Positions 7,260-18,726 of a DNA stretch of 33,980 nt are shown in pieces. Both the position numbers and the translations under genes were made by a program. The notes beneath the pieces were generated by a model. That model did no database searches, was not told the DNA's origin, and saw only the letters and a program-made list of their open reading frames with translations. This DNA is from an uncultured Sphingomonas sp. (GTDB lineage Bacteria; Pseudomonadota; Alphaproteobacteria; Sphingomonadales; Sphingomonadaceae). The first letter of the stretch is position 1. The number at the start of each line of letters is the position of its first letter. The stretch is taken from NCBI GenBank assembly GCA_913776255.1, contig CAJYLV010000059.1:1-33980 (forward strand), read 5' to 3'.

Positions 7260-7823
7260 ATGTTGCAAAGCCCGCCCGTCCCGTCCCGCCGCCCGTCGCG
7301 CCGTCCGCCTCGCTGGACCGGGCGACCGATCGTGCTGGTCGGACTCATGGGGGCGGGCAAGTCGACGGTCGGGCGGCGTCTCGCGACCCGGCTCGCGCTG
7401 CCGTTCGTCGATGCCGATACCGAGATCGAGGCAGCGGCGGGCATGTCGATCGCCGACATCTTCGCGCAGTTCGGCGAGGCCTATTTCCGCGACGGCGAGC
7501 GGCGGGTGATCCAGCGGCTGATCGACGGCCGCCCGAAGGTGATCGCGACCGGCGGCGGGGCGTTCGTCAATGACGAGACGCGCGCGCTGATCCTGTCCGA
7601 CGCGCTCGCGATCTGGCTCGACGCGCCGGTCGAGGTGCTCGCCGAGCGCGTCAAACGCCGCGACACCCGCCCGCTGCTGCGTGGCAAGGACCCGGCGACC
7701 GTGCTGCGCGAGCTGGCGGCAGTCCGCAACCCGCTCTACGCGCTCGCGCATCTGCGCATCCCCAGCGCCAATACCCCGCACGACATGACCGTGCGCGCGA
7801 TCATGGAGGCCCTGAGCAAATGA
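7260..7823 (+). CDS. aroK: Shikimate kinase AroK
   Basis: A 187-residue shikimate kinase that phosphorylates shikimate at the 3-OH with ATP in aromatic amino-acid synthesis. The Walker A is GLMGAGKST (28-36), the shikimate-binding aspartate is in DADTEIE (51-57), FRDGE is at 76-80, the glycine triplet ATGGGAF is at 96-102, and the LID arginine is in RDTRPLL (134-140). A basic, Pro-rich N-terminal extension of about 20 residues precedes the fold, as is common in sphingomonads. SD pairing is weak. Its stop overlaps the aroB start (ATGA), the usual aroK-aroB pairing. Confidence 0.95.
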   Translation: MLQSPPVPSRRPSRRPPRWTGRPIVLVGLMGAGKSTVGRRLATRLALPFVDADTEIEAAAGMSIADIFAQFGEAYFRDGERRVIQRLIDGRPKVIATGGGAFVNDETRALILSDALAIWLDAPVEVLAERVKRRDTRPLLRGKDPATVLRELAAVRNPLYALAHLRIPSANTPHDMTVRAIMEALSK

Positions 7824-8920
7824 CGACCGTGACCGTGGCGCTCGGCGACCGCAGCTATGACGTGCGGATCGAGCCGGGACTGCTGGCGCGCGCCGGAGAG
7901 GCGCTTGCGCCGATCGTCGGCACGCGTCCGGTGGTGATCGTCGCCGACGCCAATGTCGTCGCGCATCTCGCCACGCTGACCGCCGCGCTCGACGCCGCAG
8001 GGATCCGCCATGCCGAGATCGTCCTGCCCGCGGGCGAGGGCTCGAAGAGCTGGGCGACGCTCGAGCGGCTCACCGACGAACTGCTTGCGCTCGGCGTCGA
8101 GCGCGGCGATCACGTCGTGGCGCTGGGCGGCGGCGTCATCGGCGATCTGGTCGGCTTCGCGACCGCGATCCTCAAGCGCGGCTGCGGCTTCGTGCAGATC
8201 CCCACCACCTTGTTGTCGCAGGTCGATTCGTCGGTCGGCGGCAAGACCGGGATCAACGCGCGCGCCGGCAAGAACCTGATCGGCGCCTTCCACCAGCCGA
8301 AGGTCGTGCTGATCGACCCCGACGTGCTCGACACCCTGCCCGCGCGGCAGGTCCGCGCCGGCTATGCCGAGGTCGTCAAATACGGGCTGATCGACGACGC
8401 GGACTTCTTCTCCTGGTGCGAGGCGAACGGCGCGAAATTGCTCGCGGGCGACCCGGACGCGCGCGTCCAGGCCATTGCCCACGCCGTCGCCGCCAAGGCG
8501 CGGATCGTCGGCGAGGACGAGTTCGAGACGACCGGCCGCCGCGCCTTGCTCAACCTCGGCCACACCTTCGGCCATGCGCTGGAGGCGGAAGCGGGCTTCT
8601 CCGACCGGCTGCTGCACGGCGAGGCGGTCGCCGCCGGTTGCGGCCTCGCCTTCGCCTTCTCCGCCGCGACCGGGCGCTGTTCGGCGGACGACGCCGCGCG
8701 CGTCGCCGCGCACTGGCGCGACAGCGGCCTGCCCGATGGCCTCGCCGCCTCGGGCATCACCGCCCCGCCCGCGCGGCTCGTCGAGCACATGCGCCACGAC
8801 AAGAAGATGGCGGCCGGCACGTTGCCCTTCCTGCTCGCGCACGGCATCGGCCAGACGTACCTCGATAAGACCGTGTCGCTCGATCAGGTCGAGGCGTTCC
8901 TCGGCGAGCCGGGGCGGTAA
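7820..8920 (+). CDS. aroB: 3-dehydroquinate synthase AroB
   Basis: A 366-residue enzyme that cyclises DAHP to 3-dehydroquinate (second shikimate step), using NAD and a divalent metal. The NAD-binding block GDHVVALGGGVIGDLVGF is near residues 95-112; PTTLLSQVDSSVGGKTGIN and KNLIGAFHQPK follow. The metal ligands are the Glu of YAEVVKYG (about 183), the first His of LNLGHTFGHALE (about 247) and the His of LLHGEAV (about 265). The ATG overlaps the aroK stop by four bases. Repeat copy B lies 19 bases downstream. Confidence 0.97.
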   Translation: MTTVTVALGDRSYDVRIEPGLLARAGEALAPIVGTRPVVIVADANVVAHLATLTAALDAAGIRHAEIVLPAGEGSKSWATLERLTDELLALGVERGDHVVALGGGVIGDLVGFATAILKRGCGFVQIPTTLLSQVDSSVGGKTGINARAGKNLIGAFHQPKVVLIDPDVLDTLPARQVRAGYAEVVKYGLIDDADFFSWCEANGAKLLAGDPDARVQAIAHAVAAKARIVGEDEFETTGRRALLNLGHTFGHALEAEAGFSDRLLHGEAVAAGCGLAFAFSAATGRCSADDAARVAAHWRDSGLPDGLAASGITAPPARLVEHMRHDKKMAAGTLPFLLAHGIGQTYLDKTVSLDQVEAFLGEPGR

Positions 8921-8939
8921 GTCCTCCGTCAAGTCGCAT

Positions 8940-9015
8940 CGTCATTGCGAGCGCAGCGAAGCAATCCAGTGTTCCGCGCGCTACCCTGGATTGCTTCGCT
9001 GCGCTCGCAATGACG
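8940..9015. repeat. REP-like palindrome, family 1, copy B
   Basis: Arms CGTCATTGCGAGCGCAGCGA and the complement of TCGCTGCGCTCGCAATGACG pair perfectly, continuing through AGCAATCCAG/CTGGATTGCT to a loop that differs from copies A and C (TGTTCCGCGCGCTACC). It lies between two tandem genes, aroB and the hydrolase. Confidence 0.92.
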
Positions 9016-9071
9016 GCGGCGGAACGCCCCTACGAACCGCCCGTTACGGCTGCTCTGCCAAGGAGAGCCAC

Positions 9072-9896
9072 ATGCCGTATGTGAAGACGCGCGACGGGAC
9101 CGACATCTACGTCAAGGACTGGGGCGAAGGTCGCCCGGTCGTACTTATTCATGGCTGGCCGCTGTCCTCGGACAGCTGGGATCCGCAGATGAAGGCGCTT
9201 GCCGATGCCGGCTTCCGCGCCATCGCCTATGACCGCCGCGGCTTCGGCCGCTCGGGCCAGCCGTGGTCCGGCTATGATTACGACACGCTGACCGACGACC
9301 TCCACGACGTGCTGGAAGCCGCCGGCGCGACGCAGGACGTCACCGTGGTCGGCTTCTCGATGGGCGGCGGCGAGGTCGCGCGTTACCAGAGCCGCTACGA
9401 CGGCAAGGGCGTGATCTCCGCGGCGCTGATCAGCTCGGTCGTGCCGTACATGCTCCGGACCGACGACAATCCCGATGGCGTGCCCGAAGAGACGCTGCAA
9501 CAGATCGCCGACGGCATCCTGAAGGACCGGCCGAACTTCTTCCGCACCTTCTTCAAGGACTTCTTCGGGGTCGGCTATGTCACCAGCCCGGTCAGCGAGG
9601 CGACGCTCGACTGGGCGTGGCGATTGGCGATGCAGGCCGGGCTCCAGCCGACGCTGAAATGCGCCGAGAGCTTCGGCCATACCGACTTCCGCCCCGACCT
9701 CCCCGCCTTCCGCGTGCCGACGCTGGTGCTGCACGGCACCGCCGACAAGACGGTGCCGATCGACACCAGCGGCCGCGCCGCGGCGGCGGGGATCGCGAAC
9801 GCGCAACTGGTCGAATATGACGGCGCGCCGCACGGACTGTTCGCGACCGAAGGCGACCGGCTGACCGAGGATCTGCTCACCTTCCTCGGGCGCTGA
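9072..9896 (+). CDS. Alpha/beta hydrolase (non-haem haloperoxidase/arylesterase type)
   Basis: A 274-residue alpha/beta hydrolase of the cofactor-free chloroperoxidase (BPO-A2/Cpo) group; these act mainly as esterases or perhydrolases, and the true substrate is unknown. The oxyanion region is LIHGWPLSSDSW (25-36), the nucleophile elbow is GFSMGGG with S96, the acid is D225 in HGTADKTVP and the base is H254 in GAPHGLF. The ATG at 9072 has AAGGAG six bases upstream. No signal peptide is seen, so it is cytoplasmic. A repeat element lies on each side (8940-9015 and 9900-10049), so it may have its own promoter or be a late arrival between aroB and ftsB (inference). Confidence 0.9.
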   Translation: MPYVKTRDGTDIYVKDWGEGRPVVLIHGWPLSSDSWDPQMKALADAGFRAIAYDRRGFGRSGQPWSGYDYDTLTDDLHDVLEAAGATQDVTVVGFSMGGGEVARYQSRYDGKGVISAALISSVVPYMLRTDDNPDGVPEETLQQIADGILKDRPNFFRTFFKDFFGVGYVTSPVSEATLDWAWRLAMQAGLQPTLKCAESFGHTDFRPDLPAFRVPTLVLHGTADKTVPIDTSGRAAAAGIANAQLVEYDGAPHGLFATEGDRLTEDLLTFLGR

Positions 9897-9899
9897 CCC

Positions 9900-9968
9900 C
9901 GTCATCCCGGGATCCCGCTTCTTCTGCCGGTAGCAAGCGGGGTCCCGGATCAAGTCCGGGTCGACGAC
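9900..9968. repeat. Palindromic repeat, family 2, copy 1
   Basis: The sequence opens CGTCATCCCGGGATCCCGCT and closes with GATCAAGTCCGGGTCGACGA; CCCGCTT pairs with AAGCGGG in the middle. It belongs to the same family as the copies at 13948 and 31955. It starts two bases after the hydrolase stop codon and is followed directly by family 1 copy C. Confidence 0.8.
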
Positions 9969-9972
9969 ACCT

Positions 9973-10049
9973 CGTCATTGCGAGCGTAGCGAAGCAATCC
10001 AGAGCCGGACCAGGACGCCCTGGATTGCTTCGCTACGCTCGCAATGACG
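9973..10049. repeat. REP-like palindrome, family 1, copy C
   Basis: Arms CGTCATTGCGAGCGTAGCGA and the complement of TCGCTACGCTCGCAATGACG pair perfectly, continuing through AGCAATCCAG. The loop (AGCCGGACCAGGACGCC) is almost the same as in copy A. It lies between the convergent hydrolase and ftsB genes. Confidence 0.92.
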
Positions 10050-10088
10050 GAGGGACGTGCACCACGGTCGATCTATCCACCGGGAACG

Positions 10089-10403
10089 TCACTTCAACGG
10101 AACGATCACCTCGTCCGGATGCGCGACATTCAGTTCCTTGCGCACCAGCTCGTCGACCATATCTGGGTTCGCATGACGCGGATCGAGCAGCGTCACGCGG
10201 TTCTGCAACATCGCCCGCCGCTGGTCGAGCTGCGCATATTGCTTCTCGCGCGCGACCAGCTGCCGCTTGTAGTCACCCAGCGCGATCAGGCCGTTCGGTC
10301 CCAGCACCGCATAGGCGCCGAAGAACGCCATCACCGCCACCGCGAGGGCGGGGACGGCGGCACGCCGGAGCGTTTGCGAGAGGCGGTTGGACGGGCGAGG
10401 CAT
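10089..10403 (-). CDS. ftsB: Cell-division protein FtsB (DivIC-like septum formation initiator)
   Basis: A 104-residue bitopic membrane protein of the FtsB/DivIC family; FtsB forms the FtsQLB complex that activates septal peptidoglycan synthesis. The ATG at 10403 gives a short basic cytoplasmic end (MPRPSNRLSQTLRR), a transmembrane helix (AAVPALAVAVMAFFGAYAVLG) and a periplasmic coiled coil (about 45-85, KRQLVAREKQYAQLDQRRAML). The conserved tail DELVRKELNVAHPDEVIV follows. It lies 45 bp downstream of eno on the same strand, the usual alphaproteobacterial eno-ftsB order. An in-frame upstream TTG at 10442 is possible but less likely. Confidence 0.9.
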   Translation of the reverse strand: MPRPSNRLSQTLRRAAVPALAVAVMAFFGAYAVLGPNGLIALGDYKRQLVAREKQYAQLDQRRAMLQNRVTLLDPRHANPDMVDELVRKELNVAHPDEVIVPLK

Positions 10404-10448
10404 AACGCCAGCGATTCTCGCGAGTCGCCTCGCCCTTTGCAAGCCCTA

Positions 10449-11741
<1,293 letters not shown>

Positions 11742-11808
11742 CTATTTTCTGCCGGCGCGGCAGGACATGGCGCCTCCTAGCGGTCGCCCGGCGATGCTGC
11801 AACGCGAT

Positions 11809-11834
11809 GGAACCGGCGGCACGACCACCGGGTT
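11809..11834 (+). promoter_or_regulatory. EcfG-type (general stress response) promoter
   Basis: GGAACC, a 16-base spacer and GGTT match the alphaproteobacterial EcfG consensus GGAAC(C)-N16/17-CGTT except for one base. The predicted start near 11841 leaves a leader of about 23 bases containing the SD GGAAGGA, six bases before the ATG at 11864. The geometry is right for the gene behind it. Confidence 0.65.
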
Positions 11835-11863
11835 GTTTGACCTCGACCAGGGAAGGATGAATC

Positions 11864-12406
11864 ATGGCCGACGAGCAGGATCGCGACACGCTCCAGCATT
11901 CCACTCCGGCGGACGCCGCGCCGCCGCCCGCCGATGCGGCGTTCACGCCGGCAGAGCCGCTGAAGAACGCTGGCGTCGATTTCACGCCGGAAGACGCGAG
12001 TGCGACCGGGACCGCCAGCGGCAGCACGCTGGCCGACGCCAAGCAATCCGCGCGCGACTATGTCGCCAAGGGCCGTGAACAGGCCGCCGACAAGGCGCGC
12101 GGCCTCGCCGAGGACGGCAAGGCGAAGGCCACCGACGCCCTGACGCAGCTCTCGCAGATGCTCACCGACGCCGCCGGGCAGGTCGACGAGAAGCTCGGCG
12201 CGCAATACGGGCAATATGCCCGTTCGGCGGCGGATCGTGTGCAGGGCTTCTCCAGTGCGATCGACCAGAAGAGCGTCGAGGATCTGCTCGACGACGCGCG
12301 CGAGCTGGTCCGCAAGAGCCCCGAGGTCGCGGTCGGTCTGGCAGCCGGCGTCGGCTTCGTGCTGGCGCGGCTGATCGGTGCCGCCGTCGACCAGCGCGAT
12401 GCCTGA
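11864..12406 (+). CDS. YqjD/ElaB-like membrane-anchored protein (DUF883 type)
   Basis: A 180-residue protein with an acidic, Ala/Pro-rich N-terminus (about 1-55), a long amphipathic helical region rich in Ala, Lys, Asp and Gln with LEA-like spacing (about 56-150; ADAKQSARDYVAKGREQAAD, AEDGKAKATDAL), and a C-terminal hydrophobic anchor (VAVGLAAGVGFVLARLIGAA). This layout matches E. coli YqjD/ElaB, stationary-phase inner-membrane proteins that bind ribosomes. It heads a four-gene operon behind an EcfG-like promoter; its stop overlaps the next start. Function by analogy is inference. Confidence 0.8.
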   Translation: MADEQDRDTLQHSTPADAAPPPADAAFTPAEPLKNAGVDFTPEDASATGTASGSTLADAKQSARDYVAKGREQAADKARGLAEDGKAKATDALTQLSQMLTDAAGQVDEKLGAQYGQYARSAADRVQGFSSAIDQKSVEDLLDDARELVRKSPEVAVGLAAGVGFVLARLIGAAVDQRDA

Positions 12407-12749
12407 CGACATGGACGTGCGTGACCGCGTACTGCCGGATAGCATCCCGCAGCTGGTCACCCAGCTGGCGACCGACGCGCGCGAGGTCGCGAAGGCGGAG
12501 ATCGCGCTGGCCAAGGCCAAGGCGCTCTTCGCGGTCACGCGGTACAAGGCCGCGGCGATCCGCTTCGCGATCGCAGGCGTGCTCGGGTTGGCCGCTTTGA
12601 TCGCATTGCTGGTCGGCGCGATCCTGTCGCTGGCGACGCTGATCGGTCCCGGCTGGGCGACGCTGGCGGTGGTCGGCGTGGTGCTGGTGATCGCCGCGTT
12701 GCTGGCGCTGTCGGGCAAGTCGGCGCTCAACACGGGGCCACACGCATGA
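12399..12749 (+). CDS. YqjE-like / phage holin-superfamily membrane protein
   Basis: A 116-residue membrane protein. An N-terminal amphipathic part (LVTQLATDAREVAKAEIALAKAKALFAVTRYKAAA) is followed by two hydrophobic segments (about 56-80 and 83-105) joined by a short IGPGW turn. This is the layout of the Holin-X/YqjE family (DUF1469), which are cell-envelope proteins despite the phage name. The ATG at 12399 overlaps the previous stop by eight bases; a second ATG at 12411 is possible. Neither has a clear SD, so coupling is likely. Its stop overlaps the next gene (ATGA). Confidence 0.8.
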   Translation: MPDDMDVRDRVLPDSIPQLVTQLATDAREVAKAEIALAKAKALFAVTRYKAAAIRFAIAGVLGLAALIALLVGAILSLATLIGPGWATLAVVGVVLVIAALLALSGKSALNTGPHA

Positions 12750-13078
12750 CCGCCGCCGACGTGACGCTCGCCGAGGCGCGCGCCGCCGAGGCACGTCGCC
12801 GGCTCGACGGCACCGTCGAACGCTTGCAGACCGAACTCGAACCGCGCCGCCTCGCCCGCGTCGCGCTCGCCGAGGTGACCGGGGGTGGCGAACGCGCGGT
12901 GCGCGTCGGCACCGAGGTCGCGCGCCGCAATCCCGGCGTCGTCGCCGGCGGCGCGACCTTGCTGTTCGCGCTGGTGACCGGGCGACAGGTCGCGCGGCTG
13001 TTCGGCAGGAAGACGCGCCAGAAGCGCCTGCCCTCTCCAGAAGATACCGCCACACCCGCCGAAAGGATCGGATCATGA
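12746..13078 (+). CDS. DUF3618-like small membrane-associated protein
   Basis: A 110-residue protein. The first part is a charged helix (TLAEARAAEARRRLDGTVERLQTELEPRRL) of the kind found in DUF3618 proteins, then GGERAVRVGTEVARRNPGVV and a single hydrophobic segment (VAGGATLLFALVTGRQVARL) with a basic tail. It takes the place of yqjK in the E. coli-like order yqjD-yqjE-yqjK. ATGA overlaps at both ends place it inside the operon. The family assignment is from pattern recall; the function is unknown. Confidence 0.75.
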   Translation: MTAADVTLAEARAAEARRRLDGTVERLQTELEPRRLARVALAEVTGGGERAVRVGTEVARRNPGVVAGGATLLFALVTGRQVARLFGRKTRQKRLPSPEDTATPAERIGS

Positions 13079-13524
13079 CCGAACATACCCACGATGAGGA
13101 CCAGCATGGCCGGTTGCGCGACGGCGTCGACCATGCGCGCGAGGCCGCCTCGAACGCGCTCGACACCGCGCGTCACCGCGCCAGCGATGCGGCGCACGCG
13201 ACCGCCGAGACGCTCGAGTCGAACCCGCTCGGCGTGCTGGTCGGCGGGCTGGTGCTCGGCGCAGCGGTCGCCGCGGTGCTGCCGCGCAGCCAGCGCGAGA
13301 AGGACCTGCTCGCCGGCGTCGGCCGCAAGATCAACACCGCCGCCGTCGCCGCGCTCGCCGCCGCCAAGGACGCCGGGCGTGCGGAGCTGGATCAGCTCGG
13401 CCTGACCCCCAATGCCGCACGCGATCAGGCGAAGTCGCTCTTCCAGGGCGTGCTCAAGGCGGCCGGCACCGCCGGCTCCGCGGCGGCGCAGGCCGGCAGG
13501 GAACAGGTCAAGAGCGCGTCCTGA
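13075..13524 (+). CDS. YqjD-like protein with helical repeats, last gene of the stress-type operon
   Basis: A 149-residue protein that starts with an acidic/His-rich head (MTEHTHDEDQHGRLRDGVDH), an Ala-rich amphipathic helix (EAASNALDTARHRASDAAH), then ETLESNPLGVLVGGLVLGAAVAAVLPRSQRE, which is the membrane anchor of YqjD/DUF883-type proteins. An Ala/Lys-rich helical tail follows (about 80-149). The NPLGVLVGG and PRSQRE elements are typical. AAGGA lies upstream of the ATG, which also overlaps the preceding stop. It is a second YqjD-like protein in the same operon, with the anchor central rather than C-terminal. A terminator follows about 80 bp downstream. Confidence 0.8.
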   Translation: MTEHTHDEDQHGRLRDGVDHAREAASNALDTARHRASDAAHATAETLESNPLGVLVGGLVLGAAVAAVLPRSQREKDLLAGVGRKINTAAVAALAAAKDAGRAELDQLGLTPNAARDQAKSLFQGVLKAAGTAGSAAAQAGREQVKSAS

Positions 13525-13606
13525 CCCCTTCAAACGCGTCGCGCGCCGCGCTAGGGAAGGTCCAGGCCGACCGCCCGACCGCGGCGCCGATCGGGTGACG
13601 AGGGAG

Positions 13607-13643
13607 AGCCGCGGGGCAAGCGATCGTGCTGCCCGCGGCTTTT
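13607..13643 (+). terminator. Rho-independent terminator of the YqjD/YqjE-like operon
   Basis: AGCCGCGGG pairs with CCCGCGGCT (nine bp) and an inner GCA/TGC extends the stem across a small bulge. TTTT follows at 13640-13643. It may also end a short structured RNA (13540-13643). Confidence 0.75.
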
Positions 13644-13709
13644 CCTTGTCCCGGTGGCGACGCGGGCGGGCGGCGCGGTGATGGTTCAATCCCAAGCGGG
13701 AGCGCGTGC

Positions 13710-13940
13710 ATGAGCAAGCTTCACCTGGTGTTCGGCGGTCGTGTCAGCGATCCGCGCACCCTCGAATTCAGCGATTTGTCGTCGATCGACATCGTCGGCG
13801 TCTTCCCCGACTATGCCAGCGCCGAAAAGGCGTGGCGCGCCGCGGCGCAGCGCACCGTCGACGACGCCGAGATGAAATATGTGGTGGTCCACCTCCACCG
13901 CCTGCTCGAGCCCGACCTGCTCGCCAAGCCCGCCGCCTAA
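13710..13940 (+). CDS. DUF4170 family protein
   Basis: A 76-residue cytoplasmic protein. It has the DUF4170 pattern: a start of the type LHLVFGG, a conserved IDIVGVFPDYASAEKAWRAAAQRTVDDAEMKYVVVHLHRLL core, and a short tail. Family members are small alphaproteobacterial proteins of unknown function; some DUF4170 genes lie near lipid A or envelope genes, but nothing of that kind is adjacent here. GGGAG lies about nine bases before the ATG. The gene stands alone between the operon terminator and family 2 repeat copy 2, convergent with the aminoglycoside-kinase-like gene. Confidence 0.85.
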   Translation: MSKLHLVFGGRVSDPRTLEFSDLSSIDIVGVFPDYASAEKAWRAAAQRTVDDAEMKYVVVHLHRLLEPDLLAKPAA

Positions 13941-13947
13941 TTCCCGC

Positions 13948-14033
13948 CGTCATCCCGGGCTTGACCCGGGATCCCGCTTCTTCCCTCCGTTAGCGAAGGA
14001 GCGGGACTCCGGATCAGGTCCGGGGCGAAGGAC
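13948..14033. repeat. Palindromic repeat, family 2, copy 2
   Basis: Opens CGTCATCCCGGGCTTGACCC and closes GATCAGGTCCGGGGCGAAGG. A local hairpin CCCGGGCTTGACCCGGG is followed by CCCGCTTC...GAGCGGG. It lies between the convergent DUF4170 gene and the APH-like gene, starting eight bases after the DUF4170 stop. Confidence 0.82.
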
Positions 14034-14036
14034 AGG

Positions 14037-14816
14037 TCAGAACAATTCGTCGAGCGCGTGATGCAGGGCACGCCGGGGCTCGTCGAACGTCTCCATCCCC
14101 AACTCGGTGAGAAACGCGTGCTGCGCGGCCGCGCCGAACCCGCCGAGATCGCGCCAGCCGATGAAGATGTCGCGATACGGATCGCCGACGCCCAGCCGGC
14201 CGACATCGATACAGCCCGCGATCGTCCCGTCCGCCGCGACGATCAGGTTGCCGAGCGAGAAGTCGCCGTGCACCACCACCGCGCCGCACGCATGACCGGC
14301 AAGCGCCTCGACTCGCCCGAGCACCCGCGCCGCGCTCCAGCCGCGATGTTCGTCATCAAAATCCTCGACATCGACGAGCCCGTCGGCGACCAGCCGCCGC
14401 ACGACCGGCAGCCACGCCGCCACGCTCGAATCGAACGGGCAGTCGGCCGTCGGCAGCGCATGGAGCTGGCGGAGAAACCCCGCCATGCGCCGCGCTATCG
14501 GCACAGCGCGTGCCGCCCGGTCGCCCTTGATATAATCGCCTGCGGGCATGCCGACCAAAGCGGTGGTCAGGAGCCATGCCGCCTCCCGGTCGTCCACCGT
14601 CGCGACAACGACCGGGGCCGCGATCCGTCCGGTGAGCCACCGCAGCCGCGCCGCCTCATCGGCGACCAGCGGGCGCGTCACGCCGCGCCCAATTTTCAGG
14701 AACAGCGCCTTACCGTTGCCGGCGAAGCGAACGACCTCGGCGCCGGATTGCCCATCGGCGACCGGCACCGGACGACGATCGCCGACCTGCACGGCGATCG
14801 CGTCCGGCAGGTCCAC
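14037..14816 (-). CDS. Aminoglycoside 3'-phosphotransferase-like kinase (APH family)
   Basis: A 259-residue protein kinase-like phosphotransferase. The nucleotide-binding Lys is probably K41 (ALFLKIG) with E54 as its partner. The catalytic loop is VVHGDFSLGN (H183, D185, N190), and the metal-binding segment is IDVGRLGVGDPYRDI (D204). The GRLGV-DPYRDI form is specific to the APH(3') branch rather than the choline/homoserine kinases. Whether it phosphorylates an aminoglycoside is unknown. It starts at GTG (14816) one base after the greA stop, so it is coupled to greA. Its base composition matches its neighbours and no mobile element is near, so it looks like a resident gene. Confidence 0.85.
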   Translation of the reverse strand: MDLPDAIAVQVGDRRPVPVADGQSGAEVVRFAGNGKALFLKIGRGVTRPLVADEAARLRWLTGRIAAPVVVATVDDREAAWLLTTALVGMPAGDYIKGDRAARAVPIARRMAGFLRQLHALPTADCPFDSSVAAWLPVVRRLVADGLVDVEDFDDEHRGWSAARVLGRVEALAGHACGAVVVHGDFSLGNLIVAADGTIAGCIDVGRLGVGDPYRDIFIGWRDLGGFGAAAQHAFLTELGMETFDEPRRALHHALDELF

Positions 14817-14817
14817 G

Positions 14818-15294
14818 TCAGATGAACTCGATCTTCGACACCAGATAATAGCGATCGCCCGCCGGCACCGACACCTCGACCTCGTCGTCGAGGCTGCGCC
14901 CGATCAGCGCGCGGCCCAGCGGCGAATTGTAGCTGATCCGCCCGGTCTTGGCGTCGGCCTCGGTCTGGCCGACGATCTGATACTTCACCGGCTTGTCATC
15001 CTCGTCGAGCAACGTGACGGTCGCGCCGAACACGATCTTGTCGCCCGACAGGTCGCGCGGATCGATGATCTGCGCGCGGCTCAGCTTGTCCTCGATGTCG
15101 GCGATCGTCGCCTCGACCTGCCCCTGCCGCTCCTTGGCGGCGTGATATTCGGCGTTTTCCGACAGGTCGCCGTGCGCACGCGCTTCCTCGATCGCGTCGA
15201 CGATCAACGGGCGCTCGGTCTTCAGCCGCTTCAGGTCGGCAGTCAGCTTTTCATAGCCTTCCTGCAACATCGGCATCTTCTCGACCGTCGCCAT
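14818..15294 (-). CDS. greA: Transcription elongation factor GreA
   Basis: A 158-residue GreA of standard length. It binds in the RNA polymerase secondary channel and stimulates cleavage of backtracked transcripts. The N-terminal coiled coil is clear ([55 protein letters not shown]), with the acidic tip residues in GDLSENAEY. The C-terminal FKBP-like domain includes [16 protein letters not shown] and [26 protein letters not shown] lies upstream of the ATG. It follows carB after an 87-bp spacer and is coupled to the APH-like gene. Confidence 0.97.
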   Translation of the reverse strand: MATVEKMPMLQEGYEKLTADLKRLKTERPLIVDAIEEARAHGDLSENAEYHAAKERQGQVEATIADIEDKLSRAQIIDPRDLSGDKIVFGATVTLLDEDDKPVKYQIVGQTEADAKTGRISYNSPLGRALIGRSLDDEVEVSVPAGDRYYLVSKIEFI

Positions 15295-15310
15295 CGCCCT
15301 TGTCCTTCGT

Positions 15311-15380
15311 AAAAACGCGTCCCCGGAAGCGGCCCTCTCCCTGCGAAGGCCGCCCCCTACATCTGCACATGTGTCCGGGG
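15311..15380 (-). other. Structured spacer between carB and greA
   Basis: Read on the minus strand, CCCCGGA right after the carB stop pairs with TCCGGGG about 50 bases later. Inside lies the hairpin GCGGCC/GGCCGC, and TTTTT follows five bases beyond the closing stem. It could be a weak terminator or processing site that separates carB from greA expression. The gap before the T-run is wider than in a normal terminator. Confidence 0.35.
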
Positions 15381-15381
15381 A

Positions 15382-18725
<3,344 letters not shown>

Positions 18726-18726
<1 letters not shown>

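Noticed and set aside
12399..12749. Holin-family protein as a sign of prophage
   Set aside because: No other phage gene is present, and the operon context (YqjD-like proteins, DUF3618) shows a cellular YqjE-type protein.
13683..13704. GGTTCAATCCC resembling a tRNA T-loop
   Set aside because: The flanking bases do not form a five-bp T-stem, and no acceptor or anticodon arm can be built in the preceding 60 bases.
14037..14816. Acquired antibiotic-resistance cassette
   Set aside because: Its composition matches its neighbours, it is coupled to greA, and no integron, IS or transposon sequence is next to it; the family 2 repeat nearby also occurs elsewhere in the window.
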